NCBI GenBank assembly: GCA_003507115.1
Contig: DNWN01000107.1
Coordinates: 1 to 17,629 of the forward strand
Reading direction: 5' to 3'
DNA from: Cryomorphaceae bacterium
Lineage (GTDB): Bacteria; Bacteroidota; Bacteroidia; Flavobacteriales; Schleiferiaceae
Length of the DNA: 17,629 bases
Part shown: positions 1 to 7,459 of the stretch, in pieces
How the letters are laid out: each line of letters starts with the position of its first letter
How positions within the stretch are numbered: position 1 is the stretch's first letter
Notes under the pieces: generated by a model
Databases searched by the model: none
The model's input: the letters and a program-made list of their open reading frames with translations, nothing else
What the model was told of the DNA's origin: nothing
Program-made: the position numbers and the translations under genes

Positions 1-2
1 CG

Positions 3-593
3 GCGCTCACCGGGGAGATTCAGGATACCGTTTTTGATAACATCCAGATTCCAGCGATTTTCGCTGGGTACCGTATGCCTGGCCAGGCCGACAAGGATGC
101 CTATGCTTTGCAAATGCTGACCACGGCCCTGAGCGATGGCCCTTCTTCCCGTCTGTCTATGCGCATGGTGGACCAAGACCAGTCTGCGCTGCAGGTGGTG
201 GCCTTCCCGTACGCCCTGGAGGACCATGGTATCTTCATCACCCTCGCACTCGTGAACGGCGAATTCACCACAGCAGACGTCCTGGGCACCATGGATGAGG
301 AGATCGTCCGCATTCAAAACGAATTGTTGAGCGAAAAAGAATTCGAAAAAGTACTGAACAAGGTAGAAGCGGATTTCATCACGCAGAACGGATCGGTTTC
401 CGGGATAGCGGAGTCTCTGGCAAATTACCACGTCTACTTCGGGGATGCCAACCTGATTAATACGGAGATCGAGCGCTACCGCTCCGTCACCCGCGAAGAC
501 ATTCAGCGCGTCGCCCAAACCTATTTGCAGCCTTCTAACCGTGTGGTCTTGACCTACTTGCCCAAGCCCAGCGCCAATCCCTCTGTCGAATAA
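3..593 (+). CDS. M16 family zinc metallopeptidase, C-terminal part (5' end outside window)
   Basis: The frame is open from the first bases of the window, so this is the last 196 residues of a longer protein and the ATG at 75 is internal. It matches the C-terminal non-catalytic half of an M16 (insulinase/pitrilysin-type) peptidase: the segment GPSSRLSMRMVDQDQSAL is the usual G-SSRL-x-x-LV-x-x-x-x-LA block, followed by a helix-rich stretch with a conserved ending of the type YLQPSNRVVLTYLPK. The HxxEH zinc site would lie in the missing N-terminal half. The next gene overlaps the stop codon by one base (TAATG) and encodes a zinc-less M16 protein. In established bacterial M16 heterodimers the catalytic and inactive subunits are encoded side by side, so this is inferred to be the catalytic partner. 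A periplasmic location is likely because the partner has a signal peptide, but it cannot be seen here. Confidence 0.85.
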   Translation, partial: ALTGEIQDTVFDNIQIPAIFAGYRMPGQADKDAYALQMLTTALSDGPSSRLSMRMVDQDQSALQVVAFPYALEDHGIFITLALVNGEFTTADVLGTMDEEIVRIQNELLSEKEFEKVLNKVEADFITQNGSVSGIAESLANYHVYFGDANLINTEIERYRSVTREDIQRVAQTYLQPSNRVVLTYLPKPSANPSVE

Positions 594-2653
594 TGAAACG
601 TATTTTTCTTGCCCTTGCGGCCCTGATGACCTTGAGTGCCGCGGCCCAGTTGGATCGCAGTATTCGCCCAACTCCCGCGGAACCGCGCGTTCCCACCATT
701 GCTCCGTACCGCCAGTTTACCATGAAAAACGGGATGACGGTGCTCGTCGTGGAAGACCACAAACTCCCTCGGGTGTCCATCGGCCTTTCGATGGATCCAG
801 GACAGCTCTTTGAAGGCGATATTGCAGGCGTTTCGGCTTTGACAGGCGATATGCTCTCGGAAGGCACCACCCTGCGCGACAAGGCGAGCTTGGACGAAGC
901 GGTGGACTACATTGGAGCGCGTTTGCGCACCGGACCCACGGGCGTGAATACGAGCGGATTGAGCAAATATGCGGACCAGCTCTTTAGTATTGCGGCCGAA
1001 GTAGCCACCAAGCCTGCCTTCCCCGAAGCGTCGTTCGAAAAACTCAAGAACCAGTTGATTACAGGGCTAAAAAACGAGCGTGACAACCCTGGAACGATTC
1101 GCGGGAACGTCTCACGTGCCTTGCTCTATGGAACCAACCACCCCGCAGGCGAATTGGTGACGGAAGCCACGGTGAACCATGTGTCACTTCAAGATTGCCA
1201 AACCTTCTACAAGACCTACTGGAAGCCCAACATCGCCACCTTGGTGATCGTGGGGGACATTTCGGTCGATCAGGCCCGTCAACTGGCGGAAACCCACTTT
1301 GGCAAGTGGAAAGGCAAATTCAAGAATGAAGTCACGTATCCGGCTCCCGCCAAACAAGCTAGTACACGTATCGTACTCGTGAACCGCGATGCCTCGGTGC
1401 AATCCAGCATTGTGGTGACCAACACGATGAATCTCATCGTGGGCCATCCTGATGTGGAGGCCATGGCGGTGATGAACCAAGTGTTGGGTGCGGGCTCTGC
1501 GGGCCGGTTGTTCCAAAATCTACGGGAAAGTAAAGCGTATACCTACGGTGCTTACTCCAATTACGGGACCAGCAAGTACACGACGTCCTTCAGTGCCGAG
1601 GCCGAAGTGCGCAATGCGGTGACGGATTCCGCGGTCGCGGAGTTCTTGTATGAATTGAACCGAATCCGCACGCTGCCCATCACGGCGGACGACCTACGCG
1701 CGGCCAAAAACAACCTGTCTGGAAGCTTTGGACGTTCGCTGGAAAACCCGGCTACGGTGGCTCGATTTGCGAGCAACATCAAAGAATACGGGCTGCCCAC
1801 AGACTACTACAACAATTACCTCAAGCGTTTGGAGGCGGTCACAGTAGAGGATGTGCAACGGGTGGCGAACCGCTACATTGAAGAGGGTCAATTCTTGATT
1901 TTGATCGTCGGAAAGGCCCTGGAGATTGCTCCCGGATTGGAGCGCCTGGGCTTCCCCATTGAATACTACACGCTGGATGCTGAGCCCACCACGGCTCCCG
2001 TGGCGACCGTTCCCGCCGGTTTGACGGCCCAAAAAGTCATCGATGCTGCTTTCGTGGCCTTGGGTGGGCGTGAAGCCATCGAGGGGGTTCAAACCATCGA
2101 CATTCAGCAAGAGGCGAGCCTGATGGGCATGACTTTAACCTTTCACTCGGTCTATGCGGCGCCCAATTACATCTTCTCCGAGCAAAAGACTCCAATGGGA
2201 GCCAGTGTAAAAAAATACAATGGCACCAACGTGGTGGTTCAAGCCAACGGTCAGGACATTCCTGTAGATGAAGCCACGGCCGCGGATGTGATCAACGACT
2301 CCTGGTGTACGGAACTCCTCTTAAGCGGTGGAGAAGGCGGCAACGCGGTCCTTTCCGAAGCTCCAGCGACGGTCAATGATGCGCTCTGCTATGAGCTGGT
2401 CGTGACATTGGGAAGCAACGAAGTCAAGCGCTACTACGACGCCAAAACAGGCCTATGTGTGCGTCAAAGCCAAGTGGCCCAAACCCCCCAGGGTGAGCAG
2501 GTCATTAACGTAGACTTTGGCGACTACCAGACGGTGGATGGCGTGAAGCTTCCCTTTGTGACCGCGGTTCCGCTTCAGCCCGGAATGAACCTTGAGGTGA
2601 AAAACACCCAGGTGGTGATCAACGGCGAAGTGGACATGAACATTTTCAACTAA
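593..2653 (+). CDS. M16 peptidase-like protein, zinc site lost, with C-terminal lipoprotein-sorting-like domain
   Basis: This 686-residue exported protein starts at the ATG that overlaps the previous stop codon (TAATG). Residues 1-19 form a signal peptide ending SAAAQ. Residues about 35-455 carry the two M16 domains. Where active enzymes have HxxEH this protein has A82-L-T-G85-D86, so all three metal and catalytic positions are substituted. The second M16 domain keeps the R305-LFQNLRESKA-Y316-T-Y318-G block that is typical of the substrate-binding non-catalytic subunit of M16 heterodimers. Residues about 475-686 are an additional domain (from LTAQKVIDAAFVALGG to the end) resembling the LolA/outer-membrane lipoprotein-sorting beta fold found in secreted Bacteroidetes proteins. 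The role is inferred as partner of the upstream peptidase in periplasmic peptide degradation; the extra domain may bind lipid or envelope. The gene ends in a strong terminator. Confidence 0.88.
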   Translation: MKRIFLALAALMTLSAAAQLDRSIRPTPAEPRVPTIAPYRQFTMKNGMTVLVVEDHKLPRVSIGLSMDPGQLFEGDIAGVSALTGDMLSEGTTLRDKASLDEAVDYIGARLRTGPTGVNTSGLSKYADQLFSIAAEVATKPAFPEASFEKLKNQLITGLKNERDNPGTIRGNVSRALLYGTNHPAGELVTEATVNHVSLQDCQTFYKTYWKPNIATLVIVGDISVDQARQLAETHFGKWKGKFKNEVTYPAPAKQASTRIVLVNRDASVQSSIVVTNTMNLIVGHPDVEAMAVMNQVLGAGSAGRLFQNLRESKAYTYGAYSNYGTSKYTTSFSAEAEVRNAVTDSAVAEFLYELNRIRTLPITADDLRAAKNNLSGSFGRSLENPATVARFASNIKEYGLPTDYYNNYLKRLEAVTVEDVQRVANRYIEEGQFLILIVGKALEIAPGLERLGFPIEYYTLDAEPTTAPVATVPAGLTAQKVIDAAFVALGGREAIEGVQTIDIQQEASLMGMTLTFHSVYAAPNYIFSEQKTPMGASVKKYNGTNVVVQANGQDIPVDEATAADVINDSWCTELLLSGGEGGNAVLSEAPATVNDALCYELVVTLGSNEVKRYYDAKTGLCVRQSQVAQTPQGEQVINVDFGDYQTVDGVKLPFVTAVPLQPGMNLEVKNTQVVINGEVDMNIFN

Positions 2654-2702
2654 GTCCCTGATTTATGGGCGAGTTAGGTTGACCCTAGACGCCGAAACGC
2701 AG

Positions 2703-2740
2703 GAAACCCCGAAGCATCGCTTCGGGGTTTCTTCGTTTTA
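2703..2740 (+). terminator. Rho-independent terminator, possibly bidirectional
   Basis: A perfect 13-bp stem (2703-2715 with 2719-2731, arm GAAACCCCGAAGC) closes a three-base loop and is followed by TTCGTTTTAT. It lies 50 bases after the M16 gene. The convergent EamA gene ends 28 bases to the right. Read on the minus strand the hairpin has only a weak T tract, so it mainly serves the plus strand. Confidence 0.9.
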
Positions 2741-2767
2741 TAAAGATTTCTGGGAACGGGAAAGTTC

Positions 2768-3646
2768 CTATTTCGCGGGCCGATTCACCATCCAAACACC
2801 CACCAAAATGGTCACCATGCCCAAGTAGTGATTGAGCGCCAGCTCTTCGCCGAAGAACAATCCCCAGCCCAGAGCCACAATGGGAATGACATAGGTCGTC
2901 GAGGCAGCAAAGAGGGGCGTCGTCATGGCGATTAAGCGGTTGAATACCACCATGGACAAGCTCGTACCCACCAAGCCTAAAAAGGCGATGGCCGCCAAGC
3001 TGCTCCACATTTCGGGACTTCCCGTGAATTGGGCGGGGAAGTCCGTGGCCAAAAGAATACCCACCGAGGGAACCGAGGCGCCCAACATGGCAAACAGGGT
3101 AATGGCTCGAGGGGATAAATGCTTCAAACGGTCCCCAATAGTATTGATGCTCACGCCGTAGCAGGCCGCGGCGAGCACGGCGAGGAGGAGATAGGGCCAG
3201 TTTTGGCCTACACTGGAATGGTTGTCCAAGGGATTGATGAGGATGAGCGCCCCCACGAAACCCACGGCGACGCCTAAGGCCCGGAGCAGCTTCAATTTCC
3301 GCCCAAAGACCAGCAGCCCAAATAGCAACGTGAATAGGGGGGTCATGGAATTCGTAATACCCACCACTCCTGAGGGAACATGCGCCACAGCTACGGGGAA
3401 GAGCAAATACGGGATGGAATTTCCCAAAAGCGCTACAATGAGAAAGGCCGGTATGTCCGCGCGGCGAAACTCCTTCAGGTTGGGCCACGCAAAGGTGAGG
3501 GTCAATAGTGCCGCAAAGAGAATGCGGGCGGCACCGATTTGAACCGCGGTAAAGGCGATTAACGCATGCTTCATCAAAATGAAGGAGGATCCCCACACCA
3601 AAACGAGGGCGGTAAACATGATCCAAGGGAGGAGGGAGCGATTCAT
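2768..3646 (-). CDS. EamA/DMT-family inner membrane transporter
   Basis: This is a 292-residue, very hydrophobic protein of the drug/metabolite transporter superfamily with about ten membrane segments in two EamA repeats (roughly residues 8-138 and 150-288). The family start is clear: NRSLLPWIMFTALVLVWGSS, with the WGSSF motif at the first helix, and each repeat ends in a typical G-x-x-L-I-x-x-N-P or LVGVWMVN segment. The frame is open 67 codons further upstream, but that would overlap ctaA and add non-family sequence, so the ATG at 3646 is preferred. A TACCTTTG element ends 7 bases before this ATG, so the transcript probably starts at or next to the start codon. The family exports or imports small metabolites such as amino acids or purines; the substrate cannot be told. 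The gene is divergent from ctaA and convergent with the M16 pair. Confidence 0.9.
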   Translation of the reverse strand: MNRSLLPWIMFTALVLVWGSSFILMKHALIAFTAVQIGAARILFAALLTLTFAWPNLKEFRRADIPAFLIVALLGNSIPYLLFPVAVAHVPSGVVGITNSMTPLFTLLFGLLVFGRKLKLLRALGVAVGFVGALILINPLDNHSSVGQNWPYLLLAVLAAACYGVSINTIGDRLKHLSPRAITLFAMLGASVPSVGILLATDFPAQFTGSPEMWSSLAAIAFLGLVGTSLSMVVFNRLIAMTTPLFAASTTYVIPIVALGWGLFFGEELALNHYLGMVTILVGVWMVNRPAK

Positions 3647-3653
3647 AGGGGGC

Positions 3654-3661
3654 CAAAGGTA
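3654..3661 (-). promoter_or_regulatory. Bacteroidetes -7 element for the EamA gene
   Basis: Minus-strand TACCTTTG matches the TAnnTTTG consensus at all fixed positions and is followed by seven bases and the ATG at 3646. No TTG stands at the expected distance upstream. It forms the left arm of an inverted repeat with the ctaA element. Confidence 0.6.
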
Positions 3662-3664
3662 GAT

Positions 3665-3672
3665 TACCTTTG
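3665..3672 (+). promoter_or_regulatory. Bacteroidetes -7 element for ctaA
   Basis: TACCTTTG matches TAnnTTTG at all fixed positions, with five bases (CATCC) before the ctaA ATG at 3678. The expected start of transcription would be at or within a base or two of the ATG, giving a leaderless mRNA. No clear -33 TTG is visible. Confidence 0.6.
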
Positions 3673-3677
3673 CATCC

Positions 3678-4766
3678 ATGCCACATTCCCCGACGACGAA
3701 ATGGACGGCCGTATTGCGCCGGTTATTGCAAGCCTCGATCATCCTCACTCTTTTGGTCATTTTAGCGGGCTCCATCGTCCGCATGACGGGCAGTGGTATG
3801 GGTTGCCCCGACTGGCCGAGCTGCTTTGGCTTAATCATTCCACCCACGGAAAAGGCGCAGGTAACTTGGAGCCCGGAGACCCTCTACGGGCAGGGCCAAA
3901 TGATCCTTCGCAACGATACGCTTTGGGTAGCCGAAGCCGCTTTCACAAGCGGAGATCGATTCGATACCCATCATTGGACACCCTACACGCGGCACGATTA
4001 TGCAGTCTTCAATCCGGTCCATACCTGGATCGAATATATTAACCGCCTGTTGGGCGCCTTGCTGGGCCTTCCAGTTCTCCTGGCGGCTGCATGGACGCTC
4101 GGTCGATTCAAGGCTCATCCTAAATGGGCGCTGACGATGGTGGCCGCCTTGGTGGTTCTTGGGTTTGAAGCTTGGCTGGGAAAAGTCGTAGTCGATGGCA
4201 ACTTGATCCCCCACCAAATTACTTACCACATGGCCGGGGCCTTTGCCCTCTTAGGCCTCCTGACGGCCGTATATCGCAGTGTTTCGTCGGAATGGGAACT
4301 ACATGCATTCCGGGCGGAGCGCGACGTGCAGGGGCTAGAAGCCGATCGCCGGGCGGCCTATCCCCTCTTTTTGGGATTGATTGGCCTGTTAAGTGTCCAA
4401 ATCATCTTGGGGACCCAAGTTCGCGAAGAAGTGGATGCCCTAGTCAAAACCTTCGGTCTGTATGCGGACCGCAGCGATTGGGTGGCGCAACTCCCCGTCG
4501 GATTATTGGTTCACCGCAGTTTTAGTCTCTTGATTTTAGCGCTGTCGTACTATCTCTACCGCAAAACGGCGGGCCTGGGTGGACTCAAGGTTCGGGCGGC
4601 CTTTGTCCTGTATGCGCTTTTGGCTGAAACGGCCCTCGGCGCCGCGATGTACTACCTGGCCATTCCGCGATTCTTGCAACCCGTGCATTTGCTATTGAGC
4701 GCGGTCTCGTGGTTCCTGCTTGTCGATGGGGCATTCAAGGCATGGTTGATGCTGCGAAAGGGCTAG
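3678..4766 (+). CDS. ctaA: Heme A synthase (COX15/CtaA family)
   Basis: The 362-residue protein converts heme O to heme A for aa3-type cytochrome oxidases in the inner membrane. Residues 18-60 hold the family signature GSIVRMTGSGMGCPDWPSCF at the end of the first helix, with a Cys pair in the following periplasmic loop. The expected heme-ligand histidines are visible in four places: NPVHTWIEYINRLLG, IPHQITYHMAG, LLVHRSFSLL and PVHLLLSAVSW. About eight membrane segments are present, as usual for the family. The gene is divergent from the EamA transporter. The other heme A and oxidase genes (ctaB, cox) are not in the window. The last codon and stop (GGC TAG) coincide with the GGCTAG core of the repeat family that fills the next 190 bases. 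Confidence 0.95.
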   Translation: MPHSPTTKWTAVLRRLLQASIILTLLVILAGSIVRMTGSGMGCPDWPSCFGLIIPPTEKAQVTWSPETLYGQGQMILRNDTLWVAEAAFTSGDRFDTHHWTPYTRHDYAVFNPVHTWIEYINRLLGALLGLPVLLAAAWTLGRFKAHPKWALTMVAALVVLGFEAWLGKVVVDGNLIPHQITYHMAGAFALLGLLTAVYRSVSSEWELHAFRAERDVQGLEADRRAAYPLFLGLIGLLSVQIILGTQVREEVDALVKTFGLYADRSDWVAQLPVGLLVHRSFSLLILALSYYLYRKTAGLGGLKVRAAFVLYALLAETALGAAMYYLAIPRFLQPVHLLLSAVSWFLLVDGAFKAWLMLRKG

Positions 4767-4783
4767 GGCGCGCGGAGCACGCT

Positions 4784-4822
4784 GGCTAGGAAGCTAGAGG
4801 GCTAGGAAGCTAGAGGGCTAGG
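4784..4822 (+). repeat. Tandem GGCTAGGAAGCTAGAG repeat (2.4 copies)
   Basis: The 16-base unit GGCTAGGAAGCTAGAG stands at 4784-4799 and 4800-4815, followed by a partial third copy to 4822. A further GGCTAG at 4761-4766 contains the ctaA stop codon. The same 16-mer occurs twice after arsC at the right end of the window. The unit contains the inverted pair CTAG-GAAG-CTAG; CTAG is generally a rare tetramer in bacterial genomes. Confidence 0.9.
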
Positions 4823-4885
4823 CAAATCAGCGGAAAGTCCCGGCGCGCAGCGAAGGTCCACCAATGAGAGAATGGGTAAAAGAGA

Positions 4886-4897
4886 TTAAACGTTTAA
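4886..4897. repeat. 12-bp perfect palindrome TTAAACGTTTAA
   Basis: TTAAACGTTTAA is self-complementary and lies in the otherwise unassigned stretch between the two repeat blocks separating convergent ctaA and gldD. Function unknown; chance occurrence is possible. Confidence 0.5.
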
Positions 4898-4905
4898 GCG
4901 AAAAC

Positions 4906-4933
4906 GCCTCAGCGCGTAGCGCGAGCCCTCTAG
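4906..4933 (-). repeat. Inverted copy of a 28-base interspersed repeat
   Basis: The minus strand of 4906-4933 is identical over 28 bases to the plus strand at 17527-17554, downstream of arsC. It contains the small hairpin CGCG-CTA-CGCG and begins with CTAGAGGGCT, the end of the CTAG repeat unit. So the two intergenic sites, about 12.6 kb apart, share the same modules but in opposite orientation for this part. Confidence 0.9.
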
Positions 4934-4952
4934 ATCTCAAGCCTTACATCTA

Positions 4953-4974
4953 CCCTTCAACCCTTCAACCCTTT
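4953..4974 (-). repeat. Tandem CCCTTCAA repeat containing the gldD stop codon
   Basis: CCCTTCAA occurs twice in tandem (4953-4960 and 4961-4968), followed by CCCTTT. On the minus strand these bases encode the last GldD residues (KGLKG) and its TGA stop, so the repeat forms the end of the gene. A related but degenerate CCCTTAAACCCTTTC follows the repeat block at 17596-17610. Confidence 0.7.
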
Positions 4975-5643
4975 CTCCGGATCCGCATGGTAGATGTCAA
5001 CCTCTGATTGATAGTCATATGAATCCGTGAATGGCGGTGGGTTCTTTCCTTCCCCCCACTCTAAGGACTCAAGAAACCGCACCACTTCCGCTTCAAAAAA
5101 GGCATTGACCGGGGCGAGGGAGTCCGCATTGGGTTCCGCATACACATAGGCCGCGCCGCGAATAAAGTGGTTTGTGCTGTCAGTCGCGAAAAACTGCACC
5201 GCGGAGGCTGCATTGCCCTGGAGCTGAAACATTACCGCATATACTTGTCTTTCCGGATGGATATATAATTTTTGGGCAATGCCGTCCGCCACGACGGAGT
5301 GCTTAAAGGCAAGTTTGTGCGCATCGTCGATGAGTTCGGCCAGTTGGCCATCTACCGCCTTATATGTCAGCTGAAGGCGCCCACGGCACCACGGGTAGAC
5401 AATGTCGCCCCACCCTCTTTCGGATCGACCTTCCCAGGTGGCAGAACCATGCACTTCAAAATCGTAGGGAAGGGAGCTTGAAACAGCCAATTCACGGAGG
5501 GAGACGGGGGCTGAGGCCGGTGGGTCGATGCGCAGATAGCCTGGGCGACGAGGGAGCTCCGGAGCAGCAGGCCACAACCACACCCCGAGAATGGCGAGCC
5601 CCAAGAGGGAGCTCAAGCCAATAATCCACATGCGCTTAGTCAT
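4957..5643 (-). CDS. gldD: Gliding motility / T9SS protein GldD, without lipobox cysteine
   Basis: This 228-residue protein matches GldD, a cell-envelope protein known in Flavobacterium to be required for gliding and type IX secretion. Recognisable blocks are RRPGYLRIDPP near residue 35, a WCRGRLQLTYK segment, AFKHSVVADGIAQKLY, QGNAASAVQFFATDSTNHF-RGA and the end DSLAPVNAF-EAEVVRFLESLEW. The ATG at 5643 is preferred over the GTG one codon earlier; it overlaps the gldE stop by eight bases, implying translational coupling. Known GldD proteins are lipoproteins, but residues 1-56 here contain no cysteine at all. They instead form a single hydrophobic segment (about 6-25, ending VWLWPA), so this copy is probably an N-terminally anchored or cleaved periplasmic protein. 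The C-terminus runs into a repeat. It is the last gene of the mutY-ssb-gldE-gldD run. Confidence 0.87.
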   Translation of the reverse strand: MTKRMWIIGLSSLLGLAILGVWLWPAAPELPRRPGYLRIDPPASAPVSLRELAVSSSLPYDFEVHGSATWEGRSERGWGDIVYPWCRGRLQLTYKAVDGQLAELIDDAHKLAFKHSVVADGIAQKLYIHPERQVYAVMFQLQGNAASAVQFFATDSTNHFIRGAAYVYAEPNADSLAPVNAFFEAEVVRFLESLEWGEGKNPPPFTDSYDYQSEVDIYHADPEKGLKG

Positions 5644-6946
5644 CACCGCGGTCGACTTTTACTTTGACGCGAACAATGCGTCGTCTATCGGCGGCCTCTA
5701 CGGTCCAATGTACCGGGCCGGTCCGAAGGGCTTCGCCCTTGAGCGGCATACGCCCAAGCTGCTCCAAAATTAATCCCGCGACCGTGTCAGCTTCCCCGCG
5801 GTAGGCGTCCAAGATGTCGGGATCCAAATCCACGGTTCGGAACAAATCCGATAGCTGGGCACGGGCTTCAAAGACAAAGGTGTCTTCGTCTAACTGAGAA
5901 TAAAGTTGCTCTTCGGTATCAAACTCGTCGCGAATCTCTCCAACGATTTCTTCCATGACGTCCTCGAGGGTCACGAGGCCGGAGATGCCCCCAAATTCAT
6001 CCACCACCAGTGCCATGTGCATCTTTTTTTCGCGAAAATCGCCTAGCAGGTCGTCAATTTTCATACTCTCTGTCACGAAGAAAGCCGGACGAACCAGATT
6101 GGACCACGGATAGTCGTCGGCTGCATCGAGGTGCTTTAGCAAGTCTTTCGCGTGGAGTACTCCGACAATCGTGTCCAAGTTTTCTTGAAAAATAGGCACA
6201 CGCGAGTAGCCATTCTCAGAAACAGCTTCCAATACTTCCGGTAGCCCTTTGCCGTCTTCCAAGGCAAAGACATCTTGGCGTGGCGTCATAATTTGTTTGA
6301 CAGACGTGTTGCCAAAGCGCACAATTTCTCGGAGTAGCCTCTGCTGTTCAGGCGTGGTGGCATCATCCGAGGTTAAATCCAAGGCATCTTCCAACTCTTC
6401 GACAGTTAGAGATTTGTTCTTGCTGGAGCGCTCGATAAATCGGCTTGAACCGACTAAAGCCCGACTAATGGGTTCGAGGACTTTCATGCTTCCCTGGATG
6501 AAGGGGGCGATATTTTTGGCCCAGGAAACCCCGTGACTTGCGGCATATGTTTTTGGGATGACTTCCCCAAAAACCAATAGCAAGGTGGTTACAAGAATGG
6601 TCTGAATTCCCACGGCCAACCATGGATGCGCGGCAAAATTGAAAATCAAGGTCGTCACCCACGTGGATAATAAAATGAGTGCGAGATTGAAAAGATTGTT
6701 CAATACGAGGAGGGAGGCCAACAGCTTCTCGGGATGCTTCAGGATGTCCAGGACGCGATCCGCACCCGGAGTTTTTTCTTCGTTCAGCTTGGCCTTGTCA
6801 TTGGGGGTTAGGGAGAAATAAGCTACCTCGGAGGCAGAGGCCACGCCAGAGCCCATCAAGAGCAACCCCATGATGGCTAATGGGACCAACGCCTCAGTGG
6901 AGAAAGGTTGAAAAAAGTCGGGGAGGAGGTTCGGGTCAGGGTCCAA
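5636..6946 (-). CDS. gldE: Gliding motility-associated protein GldE (CNNM/CBS/CorC-HlyC protein)
   Basis: The 436-residue membrane protein has a DUF21/CNNM transmembrane domain (about residues 20-195; starting with LVPLAIMGLLLMGSGVASASEVAYFSL). Two CBS motifs follow (about 214-275 around IMTPRQDVF and 285-340 around MALVVDEFGGISGLVTLEDV), then a C-terminal CorC/HlyC transporter-associated domain (about 355-433). This is the architecture of the CorC/HlyC family of presumed ion transporters, and the adjacent gldD identifies it as GldE. The start is a TTG at 6946, giving MDPDPNLLPDFF; the first ATG would remove part of helix 1, so TTG is chosen. It lies 27 bases after ssb and overlaps gldD. The precise biochemical role of GldE in gliding is not settled. 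Confidence 0.9.
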   Translation of the reverse strand: MDPDPNLLPDFFQPFSTEALVPLAIMGLLLMGSGVASASEVAYFSLTPNDKAKLNEEKTPGADRVLDILKHPEKLLASLLVLNNLFNLALILLSTWVTTLIFNFAAHPWLAVGIQTILVTTLLLVFGEVIPKTYAASHGVSWAKNIAPFIQGSMKVLEPISRALVGSSRFIERSSKNKSLTVEELEDALDLTSDDATTPEQQRLLREIVRFGNTSVKQIMTPRQDVFALEDGKGLPEVLEAVSENGYSRVPIFQENLDTIVGVLHAKDLLKHLDAADDYPWSNLVRPAFFVTESMKIDDLLGDFREKKMHMALVVDEFGGISGLVTLEDVMEEIVGEIRDEFDTEEQLYSQLDEDTFVFEARAQLSDLFRTVDLDPDILDAYRGEADTVAGLILEQLGRMPLKGEALRTGPVHWTVEAADRRRIVRVKVKVDRGDD

Positions 6947-6973
6947 GGAGGAGAGTTTGGTTCACTTCAGGAG

Positions 6974-7441
6974 TTAGAACGGGAAGTCATCATCTCCCTG
7001 ATCCTCAGTGCGGTCTGATCCGTAATCGCTGTCTTCGTCCGCATGACGATATGCCGCTCTGGGGGTGCCCGCTGCCGCACCTTCTTCTCGATTTGAACGC
7101 ATCGGGTTCGGTCCCAGCATGGTCATGGAGTCTGCGGCGATTTCAATATTGTAGCGTGTCTGATTGTGTTCATCGGTCCACTGTCGAGACCGAATTTTCC
7201 CTTCGATAAAGACTTTATCGCCTTTTTTCAAATAGCGTTCACAGACCTCACCGAGGCGGGGTGAACGCACGACGATGGTGTGCCATTCGGTGTTTTCACG
7301 GCGATTTCCCTCGCGGTCCGTAAAGTTTTCCGTGGTCGCAATGGGAAAGCGAACGAGCATTCCACCGTTGTCAAAGTTGCGGACCTCGGGGTCCTTGCCC
7401 AAGTTGCCGATCAACATGACTTTATTTAAAGTACCTGCCAT
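6974..7441 (-). CDS. ssb: Single-stranded DNA-binding protein
   Basis: This 155-residue SSB coats single-stranded DNA during replication, recombination and repair. Residues 1-107 form the OB fold, with the usual LNKVMLIGNLGKDPEVR start, the central WHTIVV strand and the YLKKGDKVFIEGKI-R-W segment. Residues 108-149 are a low-complexity acidic linker. The last six residues, DDDFPF, are the conserved partner-binding tip that recruits other repair and replication proteins. The start ATG is 18 bases after the mutY stop and the gene is followed 27 bases later by gldE, so mutY, ssb, gldE and gldD are probably co-transcribed. Confidence 0.97.
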   Translation of the reverse strand: MAGTLNKVMLIGNLGKDPEVRNFDNGGMLVRFPIATTENFTDREGNRRENTEWHTIVVRSPRLGEVCERYLKKGDKVFIEGKIRSRQWTDEHNQTRYNIEIAADSMTMLGPNPMRSNREEGAAAGTPRAAYRHADEDSDYGSDRTEDQGDDDFPF

Positions 7442-7459
7442 GTGTATGAGGAGTAAAAA

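Noticed and set aside
2685..3686. 333-codon minus-strand ORF overlapping the EamA gene
   Set aside because: It is in another frame of the same strand as the EamA gene, has no membrane or domain pattern, and is rich in His, Gly, Arg and Cys as expected for an out-of-frame reading of a hydrophobic gene in GC-rich DNA.
2768..3847. Longer version of the EamA gene starting at 3847
   Set aside because: The 67 extra residues would overlap ctaA and its promoter, and the family N-terminus begins at the ATG at 3646.
4767..4956. CRISPR array or small RNA in the ctaA-gldD gap
   Set aside because: The direct repeats are contiguous rather than separated by unique spacers, and the palindromes are short. 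It fits an interspersed repeat mosaic better.
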